Positions 1 through 9,170 of a stretch of DNA of 43,885 nt are shown piece after piece. Each line of letters opens with the position of its first letter. Position 1 is the stretch's first letter. Below the pieces are notes generated by a model that did no database searches, had not been told where the DNA came from, and saw nothing but the letters and a program-made list of their open reading frames with translations. This DNA is from Acidimicrobiaceae bacterium. GTDB taxonomy: Bacteria; Actinomycetota; Acidimicrobiia; Acidimicrobiales; RAAP-2. The stretch covers positions 201 through 44,085 of the forward strand of contig PLWZ01000077.1 of NCBI GenBank assembly GCA_003151235.1, in the 5' to 3' direction. A program made the translations under genes and the position numbers.

Positions 1-2
1 TC

Positions 3-548
3 GACATCGACTCCTCGGAGAAGGCGGCCCGGTTCGTGAGAACCTGCGACGCCTTCAACGTCCCGCTCGTCACCTTCGTCGACGTTCCCGGGTTCCTGCC
101 GGGCATCGACCAGGAGTACGGGGGGATCATCCGCCACGGCGCCAAGCTCCTCTACGCGTACTGCGAGTCGACGGTGCCCCGGATTCAGATCATCACCCGC
201 AAGGCCTACGGCGGCGCGTACGTGGTCATGAACTCGAAGTCGATCGGTGCCGACCTGGCGTTCGCATGGCCGTCGGCGGAGGTCGCGGTCATGGGCCCCC
301 AGGGCGCGGTCGAGATCCTCTACCGGCGTGAGCTGGCCAACTCGGCCGACCCGGTGGCGCGGCGGGCCGAGCTCGTGAGCGAGTACACCGAGCACTACGC
401 CAACCCCTACATCGCGGCCGAGCGCGGCTATGTCGACGACGTCATCTCGCCGTCCGAGACCCGACGTGTCCTCGTCCGGAGCCTGGCCCTCCTCGCCTCC
501 AAGCGCGAGGAGATGCCACGGCGCAAGCACGGCAACGTCCCGCTGTGA
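3..548 (+). CDS. pccB: Acyl-CoA (propionyl/acetyl-CoA) carboxylase beta subunit, C-terminal part
   Basis: This is the C-terminal 181 residues of a biotin-dependent acyl-CoA carboxylase carboxyltransferase; the reading frame is open to the window edge, so the N-terminal half lies outside. It moves the carboxyl group from carboxybiotin to an acyl-CoA (propionyl- to methylmalonyl-CoA, or acetyl- to malonyl-CoA). Visible family motifs are [10 protein letters not shown], the oxyanion segment [19 protein letters not shown], and the invariant tail KHGNVPL. In Streptomyces PccB/AccB the residue after GGAY (Asp or Ile) sets the propionyl or acetyl preference, as I recall the literature; here it is Val, so a strict propionyl-CoA assignment is not safe. 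The stop overlaps the next gene by four bases (GTGA), so the two are translationally coupled. Family certain; exact substrate uncertain. Confidence 0.93.
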   Translation, partial: DIDSSEKAARFVRTCDAFNVPLVTFVDVPGFLPGIDQEYGGIIRHGAKLLYAYCESTVPRIQIITRKAYGGAYVVMNSKSIGADLAFAWPSAEVAVMGPQGAVEILYRRELANSADPVARRAELVSEYTEHYANPYIAAERGYVDDVISPSETRRVLVRSLALLASKREEMPRRKHGNVPL

Positions 549-760
549 GTGGGCCGGGCAACGAGACCCTCGGCCTGCGCGCCCACCCCGATGTCGACCC
601 GGCGGTGCTCACCGCCATCGCGTTGGCGGTGGACAAGGTGTGGCCCCGGCCGACCGACACGCCGCAGTGGCGGGGTGGCAACGACGGCTGGCGGTTCAGT
701 GGGCGGTGGTGGAACCAGCCGGTGTCGCTGCGCCGGGAGCGTCCGGCCGCCGCGTACTGA
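545..760 (+). CDS. Acyl-CoA carboxylase epsilon subunit-like small protein
   Basis: A 71-residue protein starts at a GTG that overlaps the carboxyltransferase stop codon. Actinobacterial acyl-CoA carboxylases carry a small, poorly conserved epsilon subunit encoded directly after the beta subunit; it bridges the alpha and beta subunits and stimulates activity. This ORF has the right size and place. It has a helical segment after [12 protein letters not shown] and a Trp/Arg-rich C-terminus (GWRFSGRWW) like the WR-x-SGR ending often seen in these subunits. Sequence alone is weak evidence because the family diverges fast, so the call rests mainly on position, length and the coupled start. It converges on ecm with a 9-bp gap. 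Confidence 0.7.
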   Translation: MSGPGNETLGLRAHPDVDPAVLTAIALAVDKVWPRPTDTPQWRGGNDGWRFSGRWWNQPVSLRRERPAAAY

Positions 761-769
761 GCGAACCGC

Positions 770-2749
770 TCAGGTGCGCTCGGCCCGGCGCTTCTCGACC
801 AGGCCGACCAGGTCGTCCATGATCGTCCCGAACTCGAAGTCCTTCGGGGTGTAGACGGCCGTCACGCCCTTGCCGAGGAGGATCTCGGCGTCCTCGGGCG
901 GGATGATCCCGCCCACGACCACCGCGGCGTCGACGCCTGCGGCGGCCATGCGGTCGAGCACCTCTGGGACGAGCTCGAGGTGCGAGCCGGAGAGGATGGA
1001 GAGGCCGACGACATCGACGTCCTCGTCGCGCGCGGCCGAGACGATCTGCTCGGGGGTGAGCCGGATGCCCTGGTAGATGACCTCGAACCCGGCGTCGCGG
1101 GCGGCCACGGCGATCTGCTCGGCCCCGTTGGAGTGCCCGTCGAGCCCCGGCTTGCCGACCAGTAGGCGCGGCGGCGAGCCGGTCTCGGCCGCCAGCTTCT
1201 TGGCCCTCGATGCGGCCGAGGAGAGCTCTGACCCGTGCGCCCCCCTCGCCCCGGCGACCCCGGTCGGACCGCGGAACTCGCCGAAGACCTCCCGCAGGGC
1301 GGCACCCCACTCGCCGGTCGTGCCACCGGCCTGCGCGAGCGCGAGCGTCGGCTCCATCAGGTCCGCTCCGGGGTCCTCGGCGGCCCGTCGAAGGGCGTCG
1401 ACGGCCGTGCGGGCCGCCGCCTTGTCGCGCCCCCGGCGCCACGCCTCCACGTCGGCCCGCAGTCCGCTCTCGACCTGCTCGAGCTTCAGCATCGAATCGG
1501 CCGGGAGTGGGGACGGCGCGCTGTCGGTGAAGCAGTTGACGCCGACCACCATCTGCTCGCGGCTCTCGATCCGGGTGACCCGCTCGGTCTGGCTCTTGAC
1601 CAGGCGGGTCTTCAGCTCCTCCACCGACGAGAATGCGCCCCCCCGGCCCAAGACGTCGTCGAGCTCGGCGGTCGCCGCGTCGACGAGCTCGTTGGTCTTC
1701 GCCTCCATCACGTGGGAGCCGTCGAAGATGTCGTCGTACTCGAGCAGGTCGGACTCGAAGGCGAGGATCTGCTGGATCCGAAGCGACCACTGCTGGTCCC
1801 ACGGGCGGGGCAGCCCGAGCGCCTCGTTCCAGGCCGGCAGCTGCATGGCCCGGGCCCGGGCGTTCTTGGACAGGCTGACCCCGAGCGTCTCGAGGACGAT
1901 GCGGGGGATGTTGTTCTCGGGCTGGGCCTCGGTCAGCCCCAACGAGTTCACCTGGACCCCGTAGCGGAACCGGCGCAGCCGCTCGTCGGTGACGCCGTAG
2001 CGCTCCTTGCAGATGCGGTCCCACATCACCCCGAACGCCCGCATCTTCGCCGTCTCCTCGACGAACCGAACCCCCGAGTTCACGAAGAAGCTGATGCGCC
2101 CGACCACCTGGTCGAACTCCTCTTCCGCGACCTTGTTCGAGCGCCGCACCCCGTCGAGCACGTCGATCGCGGTGGCCAGGGCGTACGCGACCTCCTGGAC
2201 CGGCGTCGCCCCGGCCTCTTGGAGGTGGTAGCTGCACACGTTGATGGGGTTCCACTTCGGCACGTGGCGCACCGTGTAGGTGATCGTGTCCACGGTGAGC
2301 CGGAGGCTCGGCCCCGGCGGGAAGATGTACGTGCCCCGGCTCAGGTACTCCTTCACGATGTCGTTCTGGGTCGTCCCCTGGAGGACCGCCGGGTCGACGC
2401 CCTGGTCCTGCGCGTTGGCGATGTAGAGCGCGAGAAGCCACGCCGCCGTCGCGTTGATGGTCATCGAGGTGTTCATCTCGGCGACCGGGATCCCGTCGAG
2501 CAGTTGGCGCATGTGGCCGAGGTGGGCGACCGGCACACCGACCTTGCCGACCTCGCCCGCGGCCTCGGGGGCGTCGGGGTCGTAGCCGGTCTGGGTCGGG
2601 AGGTCGAACGCGATCGACAGCCCGGTCTGGCCGCGCGAGAGGTTGGTCCGATAGAGCTCGTTCGAGGCTCGCGCGTTGGAGTGGCCCGAGTAGGTGCGCA
2701 TCACCCACGGTTGGCCGCGCTTCGGGGCGCTCGGGTCGTCGTCGCTCAT
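770..2749 (-). CDS. ecm: Ethylmalonyl-CoA mutase (MeaA-type, B12-dependent)
   Basis: A 659-residue coenzyme-B12-dependent acyl-CoA mutase with substrate barrel and B12 domain in one chain. Residues characteristic of the Ecm/MeaA clade, as opposed to methylmalonyl-CoA mutase, include FPPGPSLRLT, the run PKWNPINVCSYHLQEAGATP, RISFFVNSGVRF, YGVQVNSLGLTE and LPRPWDQQWSLR. The C-terminal Rossmann domain has the B12 lower-ligand signature DGHSNG (catalytic-domain His replacing dimethylbenzimidazole), then SILSGS and VVGG. Ecm turns (2R)-ethylmalonyl-CoA into methylsuccinyl-CoA in acetate assimilation. The start at MSDDD was preferred to an upstream ATG because GGAGG lies 10 nt before it. hbd lies 78 bp upstream on the same strand. 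The methylmalonyl-CoA mutase reaction cannot be fully excluded without alignment, but the motifs strongly favour Ecm. Confidence 0.9.
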   Translation of the reverse strand: MSDDDPSAPKRGQPWVMRTYSGHSNARASNELYRTNLSRGQTGLSIAFDLPTQTGYDPDAPEAAGEVGKVGVPVAHLGHMRQLLDGIPVAEMNTSMTINATAAWLLALYIANAQDQGVDPAVLQGTTQNDIVKEYLSRGTYIFPPGPSLRLTVDTITYTVRHVPKWNPINVCSYHLQEAGATPVQEVAYALATAIDVLDGVRRSNKVAEEEFDQVVGRISFFVNSGVRFVEETAKMRAFGVMWDRICKERYGVTDERLRRFRYGVQVNSLGLTEAQPENNIPRIVLETLGVSLSKNARARAMQLPAWNEALGLPRPWDQQWSLRIQQILAFESDLLEYDDIFDGSHVMEAKTNELVDAATAELDDVLGRGGAFSSVEELKTRLVKSQTERVTRIESREQMVVGVNCFTDSAPSPLPADSMLKLEQVESGLRADVEAWRRGRDKAAARTAVDALRRAAEDPGADLMEPTLALAQAGGTTGEWGAALREVFGEFRGPTGVAGARGAHGSELSSAASRAKKLAAETGSPPRLLVGKPGLDGHSNGAEQIAVAARDAGFEVIYQGIRLTPEQIVSAARDEDVDVVGLSILSGSHLELVPEVLDRMAAAGVDAAVVVGGIIPPEDAEILLGKGVTAVYTPKDFEFGTIMDDLVGLVEKRRAERT

Positions 2750-2827
2750 GTCACCACCCTCCGTGCCTTCACGGTGGTCCACCAACATTGTGGCCGAGGG
2801 GGGCGGCCCGCCCGGGCACGGTGAAGC

Positions 2828-3685
2828 TCAGCGGCGCTGGTAGCTGTAGAACCCCTGGGAGGACTTCCGCCCCAGTTGTTCGGCCGCCACCATGCGGCGC
2901 AGCAGCGGGGCCGCCGCGTACTGCGGCTCCCGGCGCTCCTCGAAGAGCGCGTCGAGGATGGCGACCGAGGTGTCCAGGCCGACCAGGTCGAGCAGGGCAA
3001 AGGGGCCCATCGGGAAGCCACACCCGCCGACCATGGCGGCATCGATCCCCTCCTTGGACGCGACGCCGCGCTCCAAGAGCGCCACCGCGTTGTTGAGGTA
3101 GGGGAACAGGAGCGCGTTGACGACGAAGCCGGCCCGGTCCTCGACCTCGACGACCTCCTTGCCGCAGGCCTTCGCGAACTCGGCGGCGGCGGCGATGGTC
3201 TCTTGCGAGGCGGTGATCGGGCGGACCACCTCGACCAGACTCATGACCGTGGCCGGATTGAAGAAATGGATGCCGCACACCTTCTCGGGTCGCCCCGTCG
3301 CCATCGCGATCTCGACGACCGGAAGGGTCGAGGTGTTGGTTGCCAGCACGGTTTCCTCCGCGCAGACGAGGTGCAGCTCCTCGAACAGTTCCAGCTTCAC
3401 CGCCAGGTCCTCGACGACCGACTCGATCACGAGATCGACGTGGGACAGGTCCTTCAGCTCGGTCGTGACCGAGATCCGCGCCAGGATCTCGTCCCGCTCC
3501 GCCTCGGTCCGGTTGCCCTTCTCGATCTGGCGGTCGAGCGAGCGGGTGACGCCCGTCAGCACGGAGTCGGCGGCGGACTGGCTGCGGCTCCGGACGATGA
3601 CCCGATGGCCGCTCGTTGCGGCGACCTCGGTGATGCCGGTGCCCATGATCCCGGACCCCAAGACGCCCACGCTGGAGATCGACAT
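2828..3685 (-). CDS. hbd: 3-hydroxybutyryl-CoA dehydrogenase
   Basis: A 285-residue NAD(P)-dependent 3-hydroxyacyl-CoA dehydrogenase of the single-function Hbd/PaaH/FadB2 type. The Rossmann glycine motif is GVLGSGIMG at residues 5-13; the catalytic His and Asn lie in IHFFNPA, with the supporting VIESVVED and NTSTLP segments, followed by the all-helical dimerisation domain (AGFVVNALLFPYLN). It interconverts acetoacetyl-CoA and (S)-3-hydroxybutyryl-CoA in the cytosol. Placed just upstream of ecm on the same strand, it probably forms an operon with it and feeds C4-CoA metabolism. There is no Shine-Dalgarno before the ATG; instead TAACAT ends 7 nt before it, so the mRNA is probably leaderless. 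Larger in-frame upstream extensions lack family homology and run into the opposite gene. Confidence 0.93.
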   Translation of the reverse strand: MSISSVGVLGSGIMGTGITEVAATSGHRVIVRSRSQSAADSVLTGVTRSLDRQIEKGNRTEAERDEILARISVTTELKDLSHVDLVIESVVEDLAVKLELFEELHLVCAEETVLATNTSTLPVVEIAMATGRPEKVCGIHFFNPATVMSLVEVVRPITASQETIAAAAEFAKACGKEVVEVEDRAGFVVNALLFPYLNNAVALLERGVASKEGIDAAMVGGCGFPMGPFALLDLVGLDTSVAILDALFEERREPQYAAAPLLRRMVAAEQLGRKSSQGFYSYQRR

Positions 3686-3766
3686 GGCGGCGATGTTACT
3701 CGGGGGTACCCGACCGTCACCTCGGTGAATGGTTTCCGGCGCAACGACGCGTGCCAAAGTGATGGG

Positions 3767-4459
3767 GTGACCGCCGCTTCTGGGACTCTCGCCCTGATCG
3801 GCGGGGGCGAGTGGACCGAGGGGTGCAGTTTCGACGGGGAGCTCCTGGCCATCTCCGGGGGCACGGAGGTCCTTGTGCTGCCGACGGCGGCGGCATACGA
3901 GAAGCCGGAACGGGTCGTCGTGGCGGCCGCCGAGTGGTTCTCCGGTCTCGGCGCCGAGGTCGAGGGCCTGATGGTCTTGAGCAGGTCCGACGCCCAGGAC
4001 GCCGGCGTCGCCGAGGTCGTGCGCCGGGCCCGGTTCGTCTACCTCTCCGGCGGGTCCTCGCTCCACCTGCGCTCGGTCCTGAAGGGCTCGGCCGTCTTCG
4101 ACGCCCTTCGGGACGCCTGGCAGCGAGGCGCCGTCGTCGCCGGGGCAGGAGCGGGCGCCATGGCGCTCACCGACCCGATGGTCGACCCACGTGGTGGGGC
4201 GCTCACGGTCGGGCTCGGACTGATCGAGGGGGTGGCCCTGATCACCCACTTCGGTGATGTCGAGGAGGACGCCCACGGGGAGAAGCTGCACCGCTCGGTG
4301 GCTCTCGCCCCCGAGGGGCTCCCGATCGTCGGACTGCCTGAGCGGACCGCGCTGATCAGAGAGCCGTCGGGAACGTGGAGGAGCGCCGGAGCGGGGACGC
4401 CGTCGGTCTTCTTGAATGGGAGCGCGGCCCCCGAGGGCCTGAATCTCGTCTCGGCCTGA
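3767..4459 (+). CDS. Peptidase S51/cyanophycinase-like protein lacking the nucleophile serine
   Basis: A 230-residue protein with the class-I-glutaminase-like fold of the S51 family (cyanophycinase, dipeptidase E): N-terminal LALIGGGEW, central VLPTAAA, FVYLSGGSS, then the nucleophile-elbow region and a late GLPERTAL. In active members the elbow reads G-T-S-A-G-A with the catalytic Ser; here it is VAGAGAGAM, with Gly at residue 128 where Ser should be, so serine protease activity is not expected. The protein may be a binding or structural relative. GTG start: no Shine-Dalgarno; CAAAGT ends 6 nt upstream. It is divergent from hbd with an 81-bp gap holding both promoters, and convergent with the cyclophilin gene. 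The real role is unknown. Confidence 0.75.
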   Translation: MTAASGTLALIGGGEWTEGCSFDGELLAISGGTEVLVLPTAAAYEKPERVVVAAAEWFSGLGAEVEGLMVLSRSDAQDAGVAEVVRRARFVYLSGGSSLHLRSVLKGSAVFDALRDAWQRGAVVAGAGAGAMALTDPMVDPRGGALTVGLGLIEGVALITHFGDVEEDAHGEKLHRSVALAPEGLPIVGLPERTALIREPSGTWRSAGAGTPSVFLNGSAAPEGLNLVSA

Positions 4460-4486
4460 CCCGGGCCCGGGACACGGGGAGTCGAC

Positions 4487-5053
4487 TCAGTCGGCCTCTT
4501 CGATGGTCACCGATTCGATGACCACCGGTTCTTTCGGGGTCCCCGACCGGGTGCCGATGGCGTCGATGGACTGGACCACGTCCCCACCCGAGACGACAGC
4601 ACCGAACAGCGAGTACTGGGGCGGCAACGAGGCCCCGTCGGCGCCGCTGATGATGAAGAACTGGCTGCCGTTGGTGTTCGGTCCGGCGTTGGCCATGGCC
4701 AGAGAGCCGACCTGGTAGCGGCCGGGCTTGGGCAGCTCGTCGGCGAACCGGTAGCCGGGCCCACCCAGGCCGGTGCCCTTGGGGTCGCCGCCCTGGAGCA
4801 CGAACCCCGGGATGATCCGGTGGAACACGACGCCGTCGTAGTAGTGGTAGCGGGCCAAGAACACGAAGTTGTTAACGGTCTTGGGCGCCGCGATCGGGTC
4901 GAGCGAGATGACCATCGTCCCCTTGGAGGTGACCATCGTCGCCGTGTACCGCTTGGCCGGGTCGATGACCATTGGCGGTTCGACTTCGAAGCTCTGACGC
5001 TTCTTGCTGGACCCGTCCGGTGCGGGGGGATCGACAGGGCTCATTGGCGTCAT
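4487..5053 (-). CDS. Cyclophilin-type peptidyl-prolyl cis-trans isomerase (cytoplasmic)
   Basis: A 188-residue cyclophilin that catalyses proline isomerisation during protein folding. Active-site elements are VVFHRIIPGF (catalytic Arg), QGGDPKGTG, GSLAMANAGP, NGSQFFI (Gln/Phe) and YSLFGAV. The first 30 residues are a short low-complexity lead (PPAPDGSSKKRQ) with no signal peptide. The ATG at 5053 shares one base with the stop of the upstream cyclophilin (TAATG), so the two are coupled. AAGGAG is only 2 nt from this ATG, so the in-frame ATG at 5044 could be the true start. Having two cyclophilins in tandem, one soluble and one anchored, suggests duplication followed by division of labour. Confidence 0.9.
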   Translation of the reverse strand: MTPMSPVDPPAPDGSSKKRQSFEVEPPMVIDPAKRYTATMVTSKGTMVISLDPIAAPKTVNNFVFLARYHYYDGVVFHRIIPGFVLQGGDPKGTGLGGPGYRFADELPKPGRYQVGSLAMANAGPNTNGSQFFIISGADGASLPPQYSLFGAVVSGGDVVQSIDAIGTRSGTPKEPVVIESVTIEEAD

Positions 5054-5856
5054 TACTCCTTGATGGTGACGGAAAGCACTCGGTGGTAGAGCGTGGGCTT
5101 ACCGGCTTCATTCGTCGCCGCCGAGCCGGCCTGGTTGATCTTCTGGACCACGCTCATCCCCGAAGTGACCTGCCCGAAGGGCGCGTAGTAGGCGGGCAGC
5201 GACTCGCCCTCGGGACCGGTCACGATGAAGAACTGGCTCCCGTTCGACTTGGGGTTGGCCGACCCGGGACTGTCGGAGTTGGCGTAGACCACGGACCCGA
5301 GCGGGTATTGGGGTGTGGCAGCGGGTGGCGCCGGCGCCGTGAACTTGTAGCCCGGCCCGCCCGCCCCTGTCCCGGTCGGGTCGCCGGTCTGGTCGATGAA
5401 GTCCTTGACGACCCGGTGGAAGATCACGCAGTTGTAGAACTTGTGCGTGGCCAGGAAGACAAAGTTGTTTGCCGCGACGGGATAGTCCTTGGTGTTGAGC
5501 GCGATCACGAAGCTGCCCACGTCGGTCTTGACGGTGGCGGTGTAGGTCGCGGTCGTCGAGATCGTGAGCGGGGGCGGCACCTTGAACGAGAGGGTGTTAA
5601 CCCGGGTTTGCGGGCTGGTTGGGCAACCGGCCTTGATGGCAATCGCGTCCAGCTTGCCCTGCTCCCCCGGGGGAAGGGTCGGAGTCTTCGGGCTGTGGTG
5701 CCTCGTGATGAGGAACACGGACCCGACCACAACGACCGCGATGATCGCGACGGTGATCGAGCTGCGCACCTGGCGCCTGCGCTTTTGTCGTAGCGCCAAC
5801 GCCTCCCGGCGGGCCAGGGTCCCGGCGCGTTGGCGTGCTCGTTTGTCGCTGGGCAC
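5053..5856 (-). CDS. Membrane-anchored cyclophilin-type peptidyl-prolyl isomerase
   Basis: A 267-residue protein with a strongly basic N-terminus (residues 1-32, many Arg/Lys), one membrane span around residues 34-50 ([18 protein letters not shown]), a Pro/Thr linker and a cyclophilin domain from about residue 105. Catalytic elements are [27 protein letters not shown] and NGSQFFIV; the Arg and Gln/Phe are kept. The orientation rule (positive inside) puts the isomerase outside the membrane, where it would help fold exported proteins. The start chosen is the GTG of VPSDKRARQ, the usual N-terminus of this family in actinobacteria; TAGGGT ends 8 nt before it and there is no Shine-Dalgarno. It is divergent from lysC. 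Confidence 0.88.
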   Translation of the reverse strand: MPSDKRARQRAGTLARREALALRQKRRRQVRSSITVAIIAVVVVGSVFLITRHHSPKTPTLPPGEQGKLDAIAIKAGCPTSPQTRVNTLSFKVPPPLTISTTATYTATVKTDVGSFVIALNTKDYPVAANNFVFLATHKFYNCVIFHRVVKDFIDQTGDPTGTGAGGPGYKFTAPAPPAATPQYPLGSVVYANSDSPGSANPKSNGSQFFIVTGPEGESLPAYYAPFGQVTSGMSVVQKINQAGSAATNEAGKPTLYHRVLSVTIKE

Positions 5857-5948
5857 GGGTCGAAACCCTACCGAACATCCCGCTCGGAACGGAATCGGCG
5901 CAGCTCGGTCGGCCAATCGGACCGCTCGGGCCTACTAGCTTCGACCTG

Positions 5949-7160
5949 GTGGCACTGGTGGTTCAAAAGTACGGCGGGACCTCGGTCGGCGATGCCGATC
6001 GAATCCGCGCCGTCGCCGAGCACGTGGCCCGGACCCAGCGCGACGGGAACCAGGTCGTGGTCGTGGTCAGCGCCATGGGGAAGACCACCGACGACCTGAT
6101 CCGCCTGGCCGGCGAGGTCAGCTCCACACCGTCGCCCCGTGAGTACGACATGCTCGTCAGCGCGGGGGAGCGGGTGACGGCGCCCCTGCTGTGCATGGCG
6201 CTGGCCGACTTCGATGTTTCCGCGGCCTCGTTCACCGGTAGCCAGGCCGGGATCATCACGACCACCGAGCACTCGCGGGCCAAGATCATCGAGGTCAAGG
6301 GCGACCGCATCCGCGAGGCCCTGGCCGAGGGCAAGGTCCCGGTCGTCGCCGGCTTCCAGGGCGTGTCAACCGACCGGGATGTCACCACCCTCGGCAGGGG
6401 CGGGTCGGACACGACCGCCGTCGCCCTGGCGGCGGCCCTCGGCGCGTCGATCTGCGAGATCTACACCGACGTGACTGGGGTCTTCAGCGCCGACCCCCGC
6501 GTCGTGCCGACGGCGCGCCGGCTGCCCAAGGTCAGCTTCGACGAGATGCTGGAGATCGCCGCCACCGGCGGCCGGGTGCTGATGCTGCGCTCGGTCGAGT
6601 TCGCTCGGCGCCACCACGTGACCCTGCACGTCCGGTCCAGCTTCACCTGGGAGCCCGGGACCATCGTGACCGAGGAGGATTCGACAATGGAACAGGCCGT
6701 CGTCACCGCAGTCACCCACGACGCGACCGAGGCCAAGGTGACCGTGACCGGAGTGCCGGACCGTCCGGGCGTCGCGGCGCGGCTGTTCCGCGCCCTGGCC
6801 GACCGCTTCATCAACGTCGACATGATCGTGCAGAACATCTCGTCGCACGGGACGACCGACATCTCCTTCACGCTTCCGAAGCTCGATCTCGCGGCCTCGG
6901 TCGAGGTCTGCAACGGGTTGCGGGACGAACTTGGGGCGTCCGGGGTGACGTCGGATGACGGGATCGCTCGCGTCTCGCTCATCGGAGCTGGCATGAAGAC
7001 CCATCCCGGGGTGACCGCGACCATGTTCGAGACGCTCGGCGCCGACGGCATCAACATCGAGATGATCTCGACGTCGACGATCCGCATCTCGTGCGTGGTC
7101 CGGGCCGAGGATGTCGAGCGGGCCGTCCGTTCGCTGCATTCGGCCTTCGAGCTCGAGTAG
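5949..7160 (+). CDS. lysC: Aspartate kinase (alpha form)
   Basis: A 403-residue aspartokinase, the first enzyme of the aspartate pathway (lysine, threonine, methionine, diaminopimelate). The N-terminus [13 protein letters not shown] is almost the same as the actinobacterial Ask and fixes the GTG start. The kinase domain spans residues 1 to about 245 ([33 protein letters not shown]), then two ACT domains for feedback control ([15 protein letters not shown] and [15 protein letters not shown]). TAGCTT ends 7 nt upstream of the GTG with no Shine-Dalgarno, pointing to a leaderless transcript. asd follows after 41 bp with its own -10-like hexamer. An in-frame internal start probably makes a separate beta chain. 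Confidence 0.96.
   Translation: MALVVQKYGGTSVGDADRIRAVAEHVARTQRDGNQVVVVVSAMGKTTDDLIRLAGEVSSTPSPREYDMLVSAGERVTAPLLCMALADFDVSAASFTGSQAGIITTTEHSRAKIIEVKGDRIREALAEGKVPVVAGFQGVSTDRDVTTLGRGGSDTTAVALAAALGASICEIYTDVTGVFSADPRVVPTARRLPKVSFDEMLEIAATGGRVLMLRSVEFARRHHVTLHVRSSFTWEPGTIVTEEDSTMEQAVVTAVTHDATEAKVTVTGVPDRPGVAARLFRALADRFINVDMIVQNISSHGTTDISFTLPKLDLAASVEVCNGLRDELGASGVTSDDGIARVSLIGAGMKTHPGVTATMFETLGADGINIEMISTSTIRISCVVRAEDVERAVRSLHSAFELE
6687..7160 (+). other. Probable internal translation start for aspartokinase beta subunit
   Basis: Inside lysC, an in-frame ATG at 6687 is preceded by GAGGAGG 8 nt upstream, the best ribosome-binding site in the gene. The product would be 157 residues starting [20 protein letters not shown], covering just the two ACT domains. 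In Corynebacterium glutamicum lysC the beta subunit begins at the equivalent position with a very similar sequence, and the enzyme is an alpha2beta2 tetramer. What is seen is the ribosome-binding site and ATG; that the shorter chain is made here is inferred. Confidence 0.75.
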
Positions 7161-7192
7161 ACCGGTCGGGCCGAACCGGTCGCCCGCCCTAG

Positions 7193-8227
<1,035 letters not shown>

Positions 8228-8229
8228 CC

Positions 8230-8245
8230 GACCCCCCGGGGGGTC
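8230..8245. terminator. GC palindrome between convergent asd and phoU, possible two-way terminator
   Basis: GACCCCCCGGGGGGTC is a perfect 16-bp palindrome placed 2 bp after the asd stop and overlapping the last two bases of the phoU stop codon. It would form a strong hairpin in both transcripts. There is no U-tract, as is common for hairpin terminators in high-GC actinobacteria, so termination strength cannot be judged. Confidence 0.5.
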
Positions 8246-8987
8246 AGTCCGAGGCCACCGTCCCGGGATCGGGGCCACCGCCAACCAGCGCGGCCATCCG
8301 GCGGGCGAGGCTCACCGCGTGGTCACCGAACCGCTCGTAGAAGCGGGCCACCATCGCGAGCTCGATAGCGACCGGTATCGGCATGGAACCGGCGACAATC
8401 TCTGCGGTCAGCGTGACGTGCAGGTCGTCCATCTCGTCGTCGAGGTCATCGACGAGGACGGCGCCCTCGACCGAACGCTCCGCGAACACCTCCGCGGTGC
8501 TGCGCCAGAGCATCGTGGCCACCTCACCCATGCGCTCGACGAGTCCCCGACAGCGCGCCGACATCTCGGCACCCAGTCCACGTGCGGCGCGCCGTGCGAT
8601 GTGCTCGGCCAGGTCGCCGTTGCGCTCCAAGTCGGTCAACATTCGAAGCACCGCGATGAGCTCACGGCGCTCTTCCACCGATCCGCCCCCCGATACGAGG
8701 CGCCCCTGGGCCAAGCCTGCGATGTCGTGGGTGAGCTTGTCTACGACCTCGTCCCGCTGCACCAGTTCCTTGGCCGCCTCGCGGTCGCCGGCGAGCAACG
8801 CGTGGGTGGCTCCGGCGATCCCCTCGCCCACCAGGGCGAAGGCCTGTACGAACAGCCGGTCGATCTCGGCGAGAACGGGCTCGGCCAGGCCCTGCGTCGG
8901 GAACAACTGGCCCGGCGAGGTCTCCGGCACAGGTTCACCGAAGCCGCCGGTCTGGGCTCGACGGGCCGATCCGAGGCGGAAAACCAT
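8244..8987 (-). CDS. phoU: PhoU-family phosphate-signalling regulator
   Basis: A 247-residue protein made of two three-helix PhoU repeats. Both metal-binding signatures can be seen: DLERNGDLAEHIARR in the first repeat and ERFGDHAVSLARR in the second, with the E/D-x3-D cores intact. PhoU proteins restrain the Pst transporter and the PhoR/SenX3 sensor kinase when phosphate is plentiful. No pst or two-component genes are nearby, so this copy stands alone. An N-terminal extension of about 25 residues (GEPVPETSPGQ) precedes the first repeat. The chosen ATG is preceded by TACCGT with a 5-nt gap; the longer in-frame starts lack family similarity. It is divergent from rmuC. Confidence 0.88.
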   Translation of the reverse strand: MVFRLGSARRAQTGGFGEPVPETSPGQLFPTQGLAEPVLAEIDRLFVQAFALVGEGIAGATHALLAGDREAAKELVQRDEVVDKLTHDIAGLAQGRLVSGGGSVEERRELIAVLRMLTDLERNGDLAEHIARRAARGLGAEMSARCRGLVERMGEVATMLWRSTAEVFAERSVEGAVLVDDLDDEMDDLHVTLTAEIVAGSMPIPVAIELAMVARFYERFGDHAVSLARRMAALVGGGPDPGTVASD

Positions 8988-9170
8988 GCAATACGGTACC
9001 CGGCCACCGAACCATCGATCCTGGCGCATGCAGTTGCCGAGGCCAGGGACGGTCCCGTGTGCGGTCACACCCCATCGGTACTCTGACCTCGTGGCGCCTG
9101 AAGGCCGGTTTGAACCGGCAAAAGCGGTTGTCTTCAGCTATCGGCGTGGTGACGCCGAGTGGGGGTTGGC

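Noticed and set aside
770..2749. Methylmalonyl-CoA mutase as name for the B12 enzyme
   Set aside because: The active-site and barrel motifs follow the ethylmalonyl-CoA mutase/MeaA pattern (PKWNPINVCSYHLQEAG, FFVNSGVRF), not the methylmalonyl-CoA mutase pattern.
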